55,747 bases of DNA from NCBI GenBank assembly GCA_902784805.1, contig CACZWD010000017.1:1-55747 (forward strand), given 5' to 3'. Of this stretch, positions 46,632-55,641 are shown in pieces; within the stretch, counting starts at the first letter, position 1, and each line of letters begins with the position of its first letter. Below the pieces are notes generated by a model that was not told where the DNA came from, searched no databases, and saw only the letters and a list, made by a program, of their open reading frames with translations. This stretch comes from an uncultured Ruminococcus sp. Its GTDB lineage: Bacteria; Bacillota; Clostridia; RUG12999. The position numbers and the translations under genes were made by a program.

Positions 46632-48080
46632 ATGACAGATTTTGAAAACAACATAAATTCGGATAATATTCCCGAAAACATTGAGGAAACCTCCTCAAAC
46701 CTTGAACAGGCAGCGGAAACGGTATCGGAAAATACAGGAGATACGGCGCAGGGCTTTGAGCAGGCGGAAGTAAATGCTTTTAATACCGCAACGGAAACTG
46801 CCGCGGCGGAAGAAACGTCCGGCTTAAATTACACGGACAGCGCGCAGAATACGGGTTACGGCTACGGCGGCGGCTCTTACGGCGGAGGGTACAATTTTTA
46901 TTCCGAAAACATAAGACCGGCAGGGAGCAAACATAAAAAATGGCACACGGTTGTCGGGGTTATAGCAGGCGTTCTCGGCGGCATAATCCTTACAACGTCT
47001 GTCGGAAGCATAGCTCTTGTAAAAAGCGGGCTTATTAAGCTGCCTTCAAATGTAATTACCGAGCAAAACACCGAGCGAAACTCAGAAAATTCCTTTGATT
47101 TCAGCAAGCTTGAGGACGGCGAGAGAGAAGCGAAATCACTTGTTGATATTGCCGCCGAGGTCGGACCGAGCGTTGTTATGGTCACAACAACCGCAACGGT
47201 AAACACTTTTTTCGGTCCTTCATCACAGCAGGGCGGCGGTTCGGGAATAGTAATCAGCGAGGACGGCTATATTATCACAAACAATCACGTCATTGAAAAC
47301 GCGCAGCTTGTCAAAGCGACGCTTTCGGACGGCTCGGAGCACGCCGCGAAGGTTATAGGCGCAGACCCGAAAACGGATATCGCGGTTATTAAAATAGATG
47401 ACGCTTCCAACCTTACGGTGGCTTCAATGGGCGATTCCGATAAGCTTCAGGTCGGTGAAATGGCGGTCGCTATAGGCAATCCGCTCGGCAAACAGCTTAC
47501 AGGTACGGTAACGCAGGGAATTATAAGCGCCGTAAACAGAACGGTGCAGGCTTCGGAAAACACCTATATCAATCTGATACAGACAGACGCCGCGATAAAC
47601 GCGGGCAATTCGGGCGGAGCGCTTGTAAACGGCTACGGCGAAGTAGTAGGAATAAACACCGTTAAATACGCGGCTTCGGGCGTTGAGGGAATAGGCTTTG
47701 CCATACCGATAAACGATGCTATGCCCATAGCGAAGGACCTTATAGACCACGGTTACGTTGCGGGCAGACCGCTTATAGGCGTTTCGCTTATTGAGGTTAC
47801 AAATCAGCTTGCGGCAATAAACAATATTCCCGTCGGTCTTTATGTAAACAATGTCGAGCCGGACAGCGCGGCATCGGAGGGCGGAATCAAGGTCGGTGAC
47901 GTTATCGTTAAAGCCGACGGCAAAGAGGTTGCGACGGTTGCGGCGCTTAACGAAATCCGTGACTCCAAAAAGGTCGGCGACCCGCTTGAATTTGAAATAT
48001 ACCGTGACGGAAAAAATATTACGCTTACGGTGCATCTCAAAGAGGATAAAACAACAGTTCAGAAAGGTATTGAAAACTGA
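46632..48080 (+). CDS. htrA: HtrA/DegP-like serine protease
   Basis: About 482 aa membrane-anchored quality-control protease. A long acidic, low-complexity cytoplasmic N terminus (1-100) has a Gly/Tyr tract; one membrane helix (about 106-129) follows; then the trypsin-like domain with His219, Asp249 and Ser327 (GNSGGA) and one PDZ domain (about 385-470). The active site faces outside. GAAAGGG lies upstream of ATG 46632. Confidence 0.95.
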   Translation: MTDFENNINSDNIPENIEETSSNLEQAAETVSENTGDTAQGFEQAEVNAFNTATETAAAEETSGLNYTDSAQNTGYGYGGGSYGGGYNFYSENIRPAGSKHKKWHTVVGVIAGVLGGIILTTSVGSIALVKSGLIKLPSNVITEQNTERNSENSFDFSKLEDGEREAKSLVDIAAEVGPSVVMVTTTATVNTFFGPSSQQGGGSGIVISEDGYIITNNHVIENAQLVKATLSDGSEHAAKVIGADPKTDIAVIKIDDASNLTVASMGDSDKLQVGEMAVAIGNPLGKQLTGTVTQGIISAVNRTVQASENTYINLIQTDAAINAGNSGGALVNGYGEVVGINTVKYAASGVEGIGFAIPINDAMPIAKDLIDHGYVAGRPLIGVSLIEVTNQLAAINNIPVGLYVNNVEPDSAASEGGIKVGDVIVKADGKEVATVAALNEIRDSKKVGDPLEFEIYRDGKNITLTVHLKEDKTTVQKGIEN

Positions 48081-48101
48081 TTTTTTAATATGTTTTAATT
48101 G

Positions 48102-48141
48102 TCGGCGGTGCGGCTTATTAAAAGCGGCACTGCCGATTTTT
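48102..48141 (+). terminator. Intrinsic terminator of htrA
   Basis: A 15-bp stem (48102-48116 with 48122-48136, one mismatch and one G-U pair) with a 5-nt loop and a T5 tail. Confidence 0.88.
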
Positions 48142-48279
48142 ATTATATTGCAGGTCTGCAATCTGCGCAATATGTCGTATTTTTTCATTTTTTGTATTAT
48201 AATTTGTACAGATTAATAAATTTTTTCATAAATTTTTAAGGTAATTTTTGTAAAAATAATGGAAAAATCGAAAAACCGC

Positions 48280-48309
48280 TTGACATACGCATACCGCTTT
48301 TGGTATTAT
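48280..48309 (+). promoter_or_regulatory. Promoter of the 48384 gene group
   Basis: TTGACA (48280-48285), 18-bp spacer, TATTAT (48304-48309). Confidence 0.75.
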
Positions 48310-48383
48310 AATGTATGAGAATATCGGAAGATTTTGACTAATAAAATCAATATTTGCGGGCAGAAAGGCTTTGGTGAAAGGTT

Positions 48384-49475
48384 ATGAAAGTTTTAAAATT
48401 CTTACGTTCTCACAAGCTGTTTATTGTAATGCCCGCCTTTATTGCGATATTGGCGCTGCTTTTCTGCGGGGCTGTGCTATATATTTTCTATGCCGATATG
48501 AGAGGATATGAAACGCTTGTGTTTTCGGGGCAGGCTCCCGCTGCAAGGCGCTGTGCCGCTTCCGGTGATGATTATTATTACATATCCGTCAGCAAGGTGT
48601 ATGATAAGTACGGAAACGAGCTTATATCCGAAGGAGAAACATACAGTATTGCGGTAAGCGGCGAAAGCCTTTATTATGTTAATAACGACAGGCTTTGCCG
48701 GTATAATTTAAAAACGGGCGAAAAAGCGGCTCTTGAAGCGGGACTGTTATATGAGGGGCTTGCGGCGGATAAGGGAGCGGTCTTCGCGAAAGCAAGCGGC
48801 AATATTTATCAGCATTGGTTTTACCGCGCGGATAAAGAAACAAGAATTGAGGAGGAAGCGCCTTTTTCCGAAGCGGATAGGGTGACCGTATCTGCCGTAA
48901 AGGACGGCTACCGTTTTTTTGCGAATGACGATACGCTTGAATATTCGGCGGTTATAGCTGAAAACAACCGCATAATAAGCCGTGGTACAAACGAGCGCTC
49001 ACTGCTTTATATAAGCAACGAAAAAATAATCACTTCGGATCATGAAAAGAATGCGTTCCGCATTTACGGCACTGACGGGAAATATATTAAAAGCGTAGTT
49101 TTGCCCGAAGGGTATCACTACGAAATATCAAACATTTATTCGTCCGACGGAAAAATATATTTTCTTGCCCAGAAGCAAAAGGGGAATAAGGTGAAGGGTT
49201 ATTATAACCTTCCGAATCGGTTTCATATTTCCGATGCCGTTATGAGCTTTGACGGTGAAAATTTTGAAACGCTTTACGAATCGGGAAAAAATAAAAGAAT
49301 CGTGGGTTTTGACGGAAAAAATGTTCTCTTTGCGAAAGGCAGAAGGCTTTTTACCTCGAACGGCAGAGAAATCGGCACAATGAAAAAAAGCAAAACCTAT
49401 ATCTTTGAGCATTGCGCCGGCAGAGTATTTGTCCGGAACGAAGAAAACGAAATGATAAACACGTTTGAATGGTAG
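48384..49475 (+). CDS. Membrane-anchored beta-propeller-like protein, unknown
   Basis: A 363-aa protein with one N-terminal membrane helix (about 12-36) and an extracellular region built of short repeated beta motifs (GDDYYYISVSKVYDKYGNEL; GESLYYVNNDRLCRYNLKTG; DGKIYFLAQKQKGNK; DGKNVLFAKGRRLFTSNGRE). This pattern suggests a beta propeller. No catalytic motif is seen. It heads a group with two small membrane proteins. Confidence 0.7.
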   Translation: MKVLKFLRSHKLFIVMPAFIAILALLFCGAVLYIFYADMRGYETLVFSGQAPAARRCAASGDDYYYISVSKVYDKYGNELISEGETYSIAVSGESLYYVNNDRLCRYNLKTGEKAALEAGLLYEGLAADKGAVFAKASGNIYQHWFYRADKETRIEEEAPFSEADRVTVSAVKDGYRFFANDDTLEYSAVIAENNRIISRGTNERSLLYISNEKIITSDHEKNAFRIYGTDGKYIKSVVLPEGYHYEISNIYSSDGKIYFLAQKQKGNKVKGYYNLPNRFHISDAVMSFDGENFETLYESGKNKRIVGFDGKNVLFAKGRRLFTSNGREIGTMKKSKTYIFEHCAGRVFVRNEENEMINTFEW

Positions 49476-49498
49476 CTTGACGGAAGGATGACGGGGCT

Positions 49499-49837
49499 GT
49501 GAATAATAATATAAGCGGAAAAATCAATTTTATATTAACCTTTGTGTTAATTGGGTTGATTCTCGGCACAAAGGTCGGTATGTACGGACTTTCGATTGTT
49601 TTAAAGCTTTTCGGGACGGCGGACGGAAACGTAATGTTTTTTGTTCCGCCTGCCGTACTCGCGGTTATCGCCGCCGTAATTTATACGGCGGCGGTAAAGC
49701 CTGTAAAAGCTGAAAACAAACCGCTTTTCGTTTTAAAAAGTATTTTATGTATAGCCTGCGCCACCTTAATAACACTTATTTGCTTTACGGCTTGGGTGGT
49801 ATTAAGCTTTTCCGTGGGAATGGGCTTTTTCTATTAG
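49499..49837 (+). CDS. Small polytopic membrane protein
   Basis: A 112-aa protein with three hydrophobic segments (about 10-35, 46-64, 78-105). GTG start with AAGGATG upstream. Its N terminus (KINFILTFVLIGLILGTKVG) is similar to that of the next gene, so the two look like a tandem paralogous pair. Function unknown. Confidence 0.65.
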   Translation: MNNNISGKINFILTFVLIGLILGTKVGMYGLSIVLKLFGTADGNVMFFVPPAVLAVIAAVIYTAAVKPVKAENKPLFVLKSILCIACATLITLICFTAWVVLSFSVGMGFFY

Positions 49838-49853
49838 GCAAAAGGAGGATAAC

Positions 49854-50147
49854 GTGAAAAGGACAGAAAAAATAAATTTCTTTTTGATTTTTATAATTAT
49901 CGGAACGATGGTCGGCGATTTGTACGCCGATTTAAGCACTCCGCTCATAAGGTACGGAAAAGAAGCTTTGTTTTTCTTCGCGCTCATATCGTGCGAAGCT
50001 CTGATTGCGGCAATATACATAAAGCTGACGGAAATCGTGCCTTTTAAAATGAAATACTTTGTTAAGTACGCTCTTTTTGGAATTGCGGCGTCCTTCTCCG
50101 CGTTTATTGTTTTTAATATTGCCGGAAAAATAATTTGTAAATTATAA
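49854..50147 (+). CDS. Small polytopic membrane protein, paralogue of the preceding one
   Basis: A 97-aa protein with three hydrophobic segments. GTG start with AAAGGAGG five bases upstream. The opening KINFFLIFIIIGTMVGDLYA matches the preceding protein in pattern. Spacing of 16 bp indicates co-translation in one mRNA. Confidence 0.65.
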   Translation: MKRTEKINFFLIFIIIGTMVGDLYADLSTPLIRYGKEALFFFALISCEALIAAIYIKLTEIVPFKMKYFVKYALFGIAASFSAFIVFNIAGKIICKL

Positions 50148-50227
50148 AAAACGCGATAACTGTGCGATTGCGACATAAAAAAATAAAAAATTTTTAAAAA
50201 ACACTTTATTATTTCCAAATTTTGTGG

Positions 50228-50233
50228 TATAAT
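50228..50233 (+). promoter_or_regulatory. Probable promoter -10 of the rnjA leader
   Basis: TATAAT preceded by TTTTGTGG, the same extended context as the promoters at 11336 and 25417; the -35 region (TTTATT, 17 bp upstream) is weak. Confidence 0.6.
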
Positions 50234-50239
50234 ATATAC

Positions 50240-50755
50240 AGACAGCATAATATAAGTATATTGTAATTATGTATATAAACAGGTTTTTTTAAAGCTGATA
50301 CGCTGAGAGCTTTATTTTTTAATGAAAGCCTGTTAAAATATAAACTAAGCGCGAGCGGATTAAAAGCGGCGTTTTTAAATTTGTTTTAAGGTGCTTATCC
50401 TTAAAACCTTTCATTCAGGCGGTTCTTGTACGGAAATAGTGAACCGGTGCAGTACGCCGTAACACTTAAAGCGTTAAAGACTTCTCCTCCGCCGGCAGGC
50501 GGTGGTGATGTACAGTCGGCTTTACCGACGTTATGAACAGTTATTTATTGCCTTCACCTCACAGTGGAAGGCACGGGAAATGTTTCTTTTATGTGTTACG
50601 GCACAGTATGAATTTTTTATGCCGCAAGGGACTGAAAATTATTGATTTTTTGTTTTATTACGCTTCTGTTTCTTAAAAACAGGGCTTATTCTTCATTTTC
50701 TTTGTCCTTTTATCCGCGATAACTTACATATCTGATTTATGAAAGGACAGAATCA
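50240..50755 (+). ncRNA. Long structured leader or RNA upstream of rnjA
   Basis: The 600-bp gap before rnjA holds no convincing gene but many paired segments: ACAGG (about 50280) with CCTGT enclosing AAAGCT/AGCTTT; GTTTTAAGG-tgcttat-CCTTAAAAC; GGCGGTTC...GAACCGgtgcaGTACGCC, which can form a pseudoknot (GGTTC/GAACC crossed by GTAC/GTAC); CCGCC-ggca-GGCGG; GTCGG-cttta-CCGAC; TGCCTTC...GAAGGCA. A weak terminator-like CTGTTT...AAACAG with T-rich tail lies near 50668-50700. I cannot match it to a known RNA class. Confidence 0.55.
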
Positions 50756-52606
50756 ATGGCAATTATTTCAAAAACAAATTCAGGTAAAAGCAAAGCTCCC
50801 GTTGCAAAACGAGGCGCGAAAAATGTTTTGACCGAAAAAACGAACAGGACAGGGCAGACGCGAAAAATATCCGATAAACAGGGCGGTTCACGCTCTGTGA
50901 CAAAAGTTTCCAATGCTCATAATGTTAAAGACACGGTGAAAAAGCTTTCAAATCTTAAATTTTACGCTCTCGGAGGTCTTGATGAAATCGGAAAAAATAT
51001 GTATGTTTACGAGTATGGTGATGACATACTTGTGGTTGACAGCGGTCTTGCTTTTCCGGACGATGAAATGCCGGGTATTGACCTTGTAATTCCGGATATA
51101 TCATATCTTTTGAAAAACAAGGACAAAATTCATGGCATAATAATAACTCACGGTCATGAAGACCATATCGGAGCGCTTCCGTACGTGCTTAAAGAGCTTA
51201 ATGTTCCCGTTTATGCCACAAACCTTACTATCGGGCTTATTAAATATAAGCTTTCCGAGCATGGTATATTAAACAACTGCCGGCTTAACACAATAAAGGC
51301 AGGCAACAAATTTAAGCTGGGCGCGTTTACCGTTGAAGTAATACACTCAAACCATTCCATAGCCGACAGCGTTATGTTCGCAATCCATTCGCCCGTCGGC
51401 ACGGTTATTCATACCGGAGATTTTAAAATTGACTGTACTCCCATTGACGGCTCCATGATAGACCTTGCAAAGCTTGGAGAGCTTGGCAAAAAAGGCGTTC
51501 TTGCCCTTGTTTCGGATAGTACAAACGCCGAAAGAACAGGATATACAATGAGTGAGCGTTCTGTCGGGGCAAAATTTGACGAAATTTTTTCTACCGCAAC
51601 GGATAAACGTATTATAGTCGCGACCTTTGCTTCAAATATTCACAGAGTACAGCAGGTTATTGATTCTGCCGTTAAATATGGCAGAAAGGTTGCGGTTTCG
51701 GGCAGAAGTATGGAAAATATCCTTATTGTCGCTTCGGAGCTTGGTTATATGAAAATTCCAAAAGGAACGGTAATAAAGCTTGACGAGGTTAAACGTTACC
51801 CGCCGGGCAAGGTTGTTGTCTGCACAACAGGAAGTCAGGGCGAGCCCATGGCAGGGCTTGCGCGTATGGCAACAAACGACCATAAAATGATAGAAATAAC
51901 CGCAAATGATGTTGTTGTCATTTCAGCAAGCCCGATACCGGGCAACGAAAAAATGATTTCAAAGGTCGTTGACGAGCTTTTCAAAAAAGGCGCGGAAGTT
52001 ATATATAACGCTCTTGACGATATACACGTTTCGGGTCATGCGAAAACCGAGGAGCTTAAAATTGTTATCGGTATAACAAAACCGAAATTCTTTATTCCCG
52101 TGCATGGTGAACACCGTCACCTTATGCTTCATAAGCATCTCGCGGAGGTTATGGGCGTACCGACTAAAAACTGCTTTATTATGGGGCTTGGGCAGGTGTT
52201 TGAAACGGACGGTAAAACCGCGAAGATAAACGGCAGTGTGCCTTCGGGCAAAGTGCTTATTGATGGTCTTGGTGTCGGCGATGTGGGCAATATTGTGCTT
52301 CGTGACAGAAAGCATCTTGCACAGGACGGGCTTATTGTTATTATAATCTCAATTGATTCAGTTTCAGGAGAAGTGATTTCGGAGCCCGATATTATTTCGA
52401 GAGGCTTTGTATATGTACGGGAATCGGAAGATTTAATTGTAGAAATAAGAAAACGCACACTTGAAGCAATAGCTGATTGCTCTTACGAAAGATATCAAAA
52501 AGATTGGGGTGCGCTTAAAATTGCTGTTAGAAGTCACCTTAATACCTACCTTTACCAGAAAACAAAACGCAGTCCTATGCTGCTTCCTGTGATTGTAGAG
52601 GTGTGA
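50756..52606 (+). CDS. rnjA: Ribonuclease J
   Basis: A 616-aa metallo-beta-lactamase/beta-CASP nuclease with 5'-3' exo and endo activity in mRNA decay and rRNA maturation. THGHEDHIGALP holds the metal ligands; HSIADSV, HTGDFK, GSQGEPMAGL and the C-terminal VSGHAKTEELK and PVHGEHRHL motifs follow. A basic, Ser/Lys-rich extension of about 65 residues precedes the usual LKFYALGGLDEIGKN start. It is preceded by a long structured leader, which suggests post-transcriptional control. Confidence 0.96.
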   Translation: MAIISKTNSGKSKAPVAKRGAKNVLTEKTNRTGQTRKISDKQGGSRSVTKVSNAHNVKDTVKKLSNLKFYALGGLDEIGKNMYVYEYGDDILVVDSGLAFPDDEMPGIDLVIPDISYLLKNKDKIHGIIITHGHEDHIGALPYVLKELNVPVYATNLTIGLIKYKLSEHGILNNCRLNTIKAGNKFKLGAFTVEVIHSNHSIADSVMFAIHSPVGTVIHTGDFKIDCTPIDGSMIDLAKLGELGKKGVLALVSDSTNAERTGYTMSERSVGAKFDEIFSTATDKRIIVATFASNIHRVQQVIDSAVKYGRKVAVSGRSMENILIVASELGYMKIPKGTVIKLDEVKRYPPGKVVVCTTGSQGEPMAGLARMATNDHKMIEITANDVVVISASPIPGNEKMISKVVDELFKKGAEVIYNALDDIHVSGHAKTEELKIVIGITKPKFFIPVHGEHRHLMLHKHLAEVMGVPTKNCFIMGLGQVFETDGKTAKINGSVPSGKVLIDGLGVGDVGNIVLRDRKHLAQDGLIVIIISIDSVSGEVISEPDIISRGFVYVRESEDLIVEIRKRTLEAIADCSYERYQKDWGALKIAVRSHLNTYLYQKTKRSPMLLPVIVEV

Positions 52607-52779
52607 TTTTTAATAATTTATACAAATATCAGGTATAACAAATGCATATATTTATGCAAATTGCAAATGAAAACCTTGAAAAACGCTGAAAAACATTAAA
52701 ATAAACTGATTTCACGAGATATTCGGCTCACAATATATATTATTTGTCAAATTTGAACAAATATGACACTGCTCACTAC

Positions 52780-52808
52780 TTGAAATTGTAGCAAAATGAT
52801 GGTATAAT
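52780..52808 (+). promoter_or_regulatory. Sigma-A promoter of a small transcription unit
   Basis: TTGAAA (52780-52785), 17-bp spacer, TATAAT (52803-52808). Confidence 0.87.
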
Positions 52809-52814
52809 TAAGAC

Positions 52815-53086
52815 AGAAAGAGAGGAAAGGGTGAGTCCAATGGCAAAGTAAGGGAAGTACGGGATACGGTTATAACGTACTTATAAATTTTGAAAATTTT
52901 CTTTTTATATAGATTTAAAATTTTCTTGTTGGAGGTGTTACCGCCGGAACTGCTGAATATTTAATGAAATTTAACAGTTTATCTCATTTAAAAAGAGATT
53001 TTAAAAAAGAGGTAATATGTATGGAGGGTAATCCACCTAAATAATAATTCCCCCGGTCAGAAGTAAAGCGACCGGGGGTTGTTTTA
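52815..53086 (+). ncRNA. Small independent transcript of about 270 nt
   Basis: Bounded by a consensus promoter and a strong terminator, with no ORF over 26 codons. Features: a three-codon ORF (ATG GCA AAG TAA) nine bases after GGAAAGG; AAGTACG/CGTACTT and AAAATTTT hairpins; GGAGGTGTTACC (about 52930) that can pair with GGTAATCCACCT (about 53027) and so hide a ribosome site; and tiny ORFs reading MKFNSLSHLKRDFKK... and MEGNPPK. The 160 bp before the promoter hold only short palindromes. Confidence 0.6.
53050..53086 (+). terminator. Intrinsic terminator
   Basis: CCCCCGGTC pairs with GACCGGGGG around an 11-nt loop, then TTGTTTTA. Confidence 0.93.
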
Positions 53087-53096
53087 TATATGATTT

Positions 53097-54266
53097 TTAT
53101 TTTAGCTCTTTTAAAAACTCCGCTATGCGTTTAAGCGCAAGGTCAATATTTTTTATGGAATAGCAGTAAGACGCTCTTATAAAGCCTTCGCCGCTTGTTC
53201 CGAAAGCGTCACCCGGAATTACCGCGACTTTTTTGCTGTAAAGCAGTTTTTCGCAAAATTCCGCGGATGTCATACCTGTGCTTTTAATACTTGGGAACAC
53301 ATAAAACGCTCCAAGTGGCTCAAAACATTCAAGACCCATTTTCCTAAAACCGTCAACCATTACACGTCTTCTGTAATTATATTCGTTTTTCATACGCTCA
53401 ATATCTTCGTCGCAGCTTTTCAAAGCTTCAATTGCGGCGTATTGACTTGTAGTTGGCGCGGACATAATGGCAAATTGATGAATTTTAATCATCGCGTTTA
53501 TTAAGGTAGGATGACCTGCCGCGTAGCCGAGGCGCCAGCCGGTCATGGCGTAAGCCTTTGAAAAACCGTTTACAACAACCGTCCTTTCAAACATACCAGG
53601 AAGCGACGCTATCGACACGTGAGGCGCGCCGTATGTAAGCTCAGAATATATTTCGTCAGAAAGCACAATTATATTTGTATCACGTATGACCGCCGCGATT
53701 TTTTCGAGATCTTCTTTTGTCATAACAGCGCCTGTCGGGTTGTTTGGATAAGGGAGCACAAGAAGCTTTGTTTTTGGCGTAATTGCAGCTTTTAAAGCTT
53801 CCGGAGTAAGCTTAAACGCGTCTTCAGCTTTTGTGACTATCGGTATAGGAATTCCGCCGGCCAGCAAAGTGCAAGGAGTGTAACATACAAAACTCGGCTC
53901 CGGTATAAGCACTTCGTCGCCATCATTTACAAGCGCTCGTATGCAGTCATCAATAGCTTCACTGCCGCCCACTGTTACCATTATTTCATTTTTCGGATTA
54001 TATTTTAAGTTAAATCTTCGTTCAAGGTAGTTTGCTATTTCAGATCGTAAATCCGATAGTCCCCAATTTGAAGTATAATGAGTATTACCTCGTTCAAGCG
54101 AATATATACCCGCTTCTCGTATAGCCCACGGCGTTACAAAATCAGGCTCACCGACGCCGAGAGAAATAGCGTCTTTCATTTCGGCAACAATATCAAAAAA
54201 CTTTCTTATTCCCGAAGGTTTTGTTGATTTTACTTTATCGGAAAGTAACTTTTCAATATCGTTCAC
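53097..54266 (-). CDS. Class I/II aminotransferase
   Basis: A 389-aa PLP enzyme of the PatA/AspC type: LGVGEPDFVTPWAIREA, PYPNNPTGAVM, SDEIYSELTY, and the PLP-lysine loop SKAYAMTGWRLGY; FIRASYC near the end. It starts with GTG overlapping the Lrp gene stop by 4 bp (AGGTG site eight bases before). The pairing with Lrp points to amino acid metabolism; the substrate is not readable. Confidence 0.92.
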   Translation of the reverse strand: MNDIEKLLSDKVKSTKPSGIRKFFDIVAEMKDAISLGVGEPDFVTPWAIREAGIYSLERGNTHYTSNWGLSDLRSEIANYLERRFNLKYNPKNEIMVTVGGSEAIDDCIRALVNDGDEVLIPEPSFVCYTPCTLLAGGIPIPIVTKAEDAFKLTPEALKAAITPKTKLLVLPYPNNPTGAVMTKEDLEKIAAVIRDTNIIVLSDEIYSELTYGAPHVSIASLPGMFERTVVVNGFSKAYAMTGWRLGYAAGHPTLINAMIKIHQFAIMSAPTTSQYAAIEALKSCDEDIERMKNEYNYRRRVMVDGFRKMGLECFEPLGAFYVFPSIKSTGMTSAEFCEKLLYSKKVAVIPGDAFGTSGEGFIRASYCYSIKNIDLALKRIAEFLKELK

Positions 54267-54757
54267 AGTGTAATCACCTGCCTGTCGTCAACTTCCTCAC
54301 CTACAAATATAACGCCCTGCTCTTTATATTTTTTAAGAACAAAATGCGTTGCCGTACTTATTACGGCTTCCATGGGAGCAAGTTTTTCCGCGACAAACAT
54401 TGCGACCTCTTTCATGGTTTTTCCTTTTATAATAACAGTAAGGTCAAAACCGCCCGACATAAGGTAAACTGTATCAACCTGCGGATACTTGTATATTCTG
54501 TCCGCGATTTTATCAAAGCCCTCTCCTCGCTGCGGGGTAACTTTAAGCTCAATAAGAGCCACAACGTTATCCGAAACTATTTTTTCCCAATTTATCATTG
54601 CCTTATAGCCGAGAATGATTTTATCCTCTTCAAGTTCATCTATTGCTGCTATAACAAGGCTTTCATCGGCAGCAAGCATCGTAGCGATTTCAGCCGGCGT
54701 GTGCTTGCAGTTGTCACCGATTATATTAAGGATTTTATTTTTTAAATTTTCTTTCAT
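54263..54757 (-). CDS. Lrp/AsnC-family regulator
   Basis: About 164 aa: N-terminal winged HTH (about 1-55, HTPAEIATMLAADESLVIAA) and a C-terminal RAM/ACT-like ligand domain (DTVYLMSGGFDLTVIIKGKT). It probably senses an amino acid and controls the aminotransferase in the same transcript. ATG 54757 follows AAGGAG seven bases upstream. Confidence 0.9.
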   Translation of the reverse strand: MKENLKNKILNIIGDNCKHTPAEIATMLAADESLVIAAIDELEEDKIILGYKAMINWEKIVSDNVVALIELKVTPQRGEGFDKIADRIYKYPQVDTVYLMSGGFDLTVIIKGKTMKEVAMFVAEKLAPMEAVISTATHFVLKKYKEQGVIFVGEEVDDRQVITL

Positions 54758-54805
54758 ATTAGGTCTCCTTAATTCCATTCCGCCGCTTCGGGCGGCAAAT
54801 AACAA

Positions 54806-55450
54806 TCAATATTCCGAAATGGCGTCATCAAGCGCTTTTTTATATGCTGACATTGCAGCGATAAGATTCTGTCTTGAAACAATAATCTTGCGCTTAAAAT
54901 CCTCCGAATTTTCGACCAGCTTTTTATATTTGTTTTCCGCGGCAAGAAGCTTAGTGTCAGCAAGTCGTGACGCGTCGGCAAGAATACTGTCCGCCTTGCG
55001 GCGCGCTTCCTCAAGCACGCAATCCGCCTTTTCTTCGGCACTTATAAGCGCAGAGGGTATGTGGCTTCTTTCGTTTTCATAGACAGAAATTTTTTCTTCA
55101 AGCTTTAGTTTTTCATCTTCAAGAAGGCATGTTTTTTCTGAATATTCCGCAAGCTCTTTTTTTATTTCCTCAAACTCATCACCGATGCTTTTGACCTTTA
55201 CGAGCGCTTCGGCAAGAGCTTTTTGCAAAGCTGACTTTTCTTTGGAAAGTTCTTCTATACGGAGATCTTTTTCTTCAATTGTTTTTTCATAGGAGTCTGC
55301 TTTTTGTTCGGAATCTTTTCGTTGTGAGGCAATATTTGCTTCATACGCCGAAATTTTAGACTTCATCTCAAGGTCAAGTTCCGCAACATACGAATGAACA
55401 TCTTCTTTGTTGTATCCCATAAAGGAATTTTTCAGTTTCTTTTCAACCAC
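54806..55450 (-). CDS. DivIVA-like coiled-coil protein
   Basis: A 214-aa protein. The DivIVA N-terminal membrane-curvature motif is recognisable (KNSFMGYNKEDVHSYVAELD, about residues 7-26), followed by about 180 residues of coiled coil. DivIVA family members mark poles and septa. GTG start with AGGAGG seven bases upstream. First gene of a unit with lrp and the aminotransferase, 48 bp apart; the link to amino acid metabolism is not obvious. Confidence 0.75.
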   Translation of the reverse strand: MVEKKLKNSFMGYNKEDVHSYVAELDLEMKSKISAYEANIASQRKDSEQKADSYEKTIEEKDLRIEELSKEKSALQKALAEALVKVKSIGDEFEEIKKELAEYSEKTCLLEDEKLKLEEKISVYENERSHIPSALISAEEKADCVLEEARRKADSILADASRLADTKLLAAENKYKKLVENSEDFKRKIIVSRQNLIAAMSAYKKALDDAISEY

Positions 55451-55490
55451 ATATATACCTCCTTTCGTCTATATATACCAAATCTATTAC

Positions 55491-55519
55491 ATTATACTAC
55501 AAAAAGGAAAAAATGTCAA
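55491..55519 (-). promoter_or_regulatory. Sigma-A promoter of the DivIVA-like gene
   Basis: Minus strand TTGACA, 17-bp spacer, TATAAT (55491-55496): consensus. Confidence 0.92.
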
Positions 55520-55612
55520 GTTTAAAACAAGGCTTGCGTTTTATTTCAATGTTCAATTGCACTCATAATTAACAACTGAACAAATAAATTTTGAAAAAAT
55601 TTTAAAAAAGAC

Positions 55613-55641
55613 TTGAAATTGGTAAAAAAATATGTTATAAT
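55613..55641 (+). promoter_or_regulatory. Sigma-A promoter of a gene beyond the right edge
   Basis: TTGAAA (55613-55618), 17-bp spacer, TATAAT (55636-55641). About 100 nt of GC-richer leader follow, ending in GAAAGAGGTG at the edge, which looks like a ribosome site. The gene itself lies outside; a ribosomal protein leader is possible but not shown. Confidence 0.8.

Noticed and set aside
50395..50480. Cobalamin riboswitch
   Set aside because: GGAA...GTGAA...GCCGTAAC recalls the B12 core, but the conserved GCCACTG-type segment and the following arms do not fit, and rnjA is not a B12 gene.
50533..50676. 47-aa ORF in the rnjA leader
   Set aside because: No ribosome site, odd composition, and it crosses several stable hairpins.
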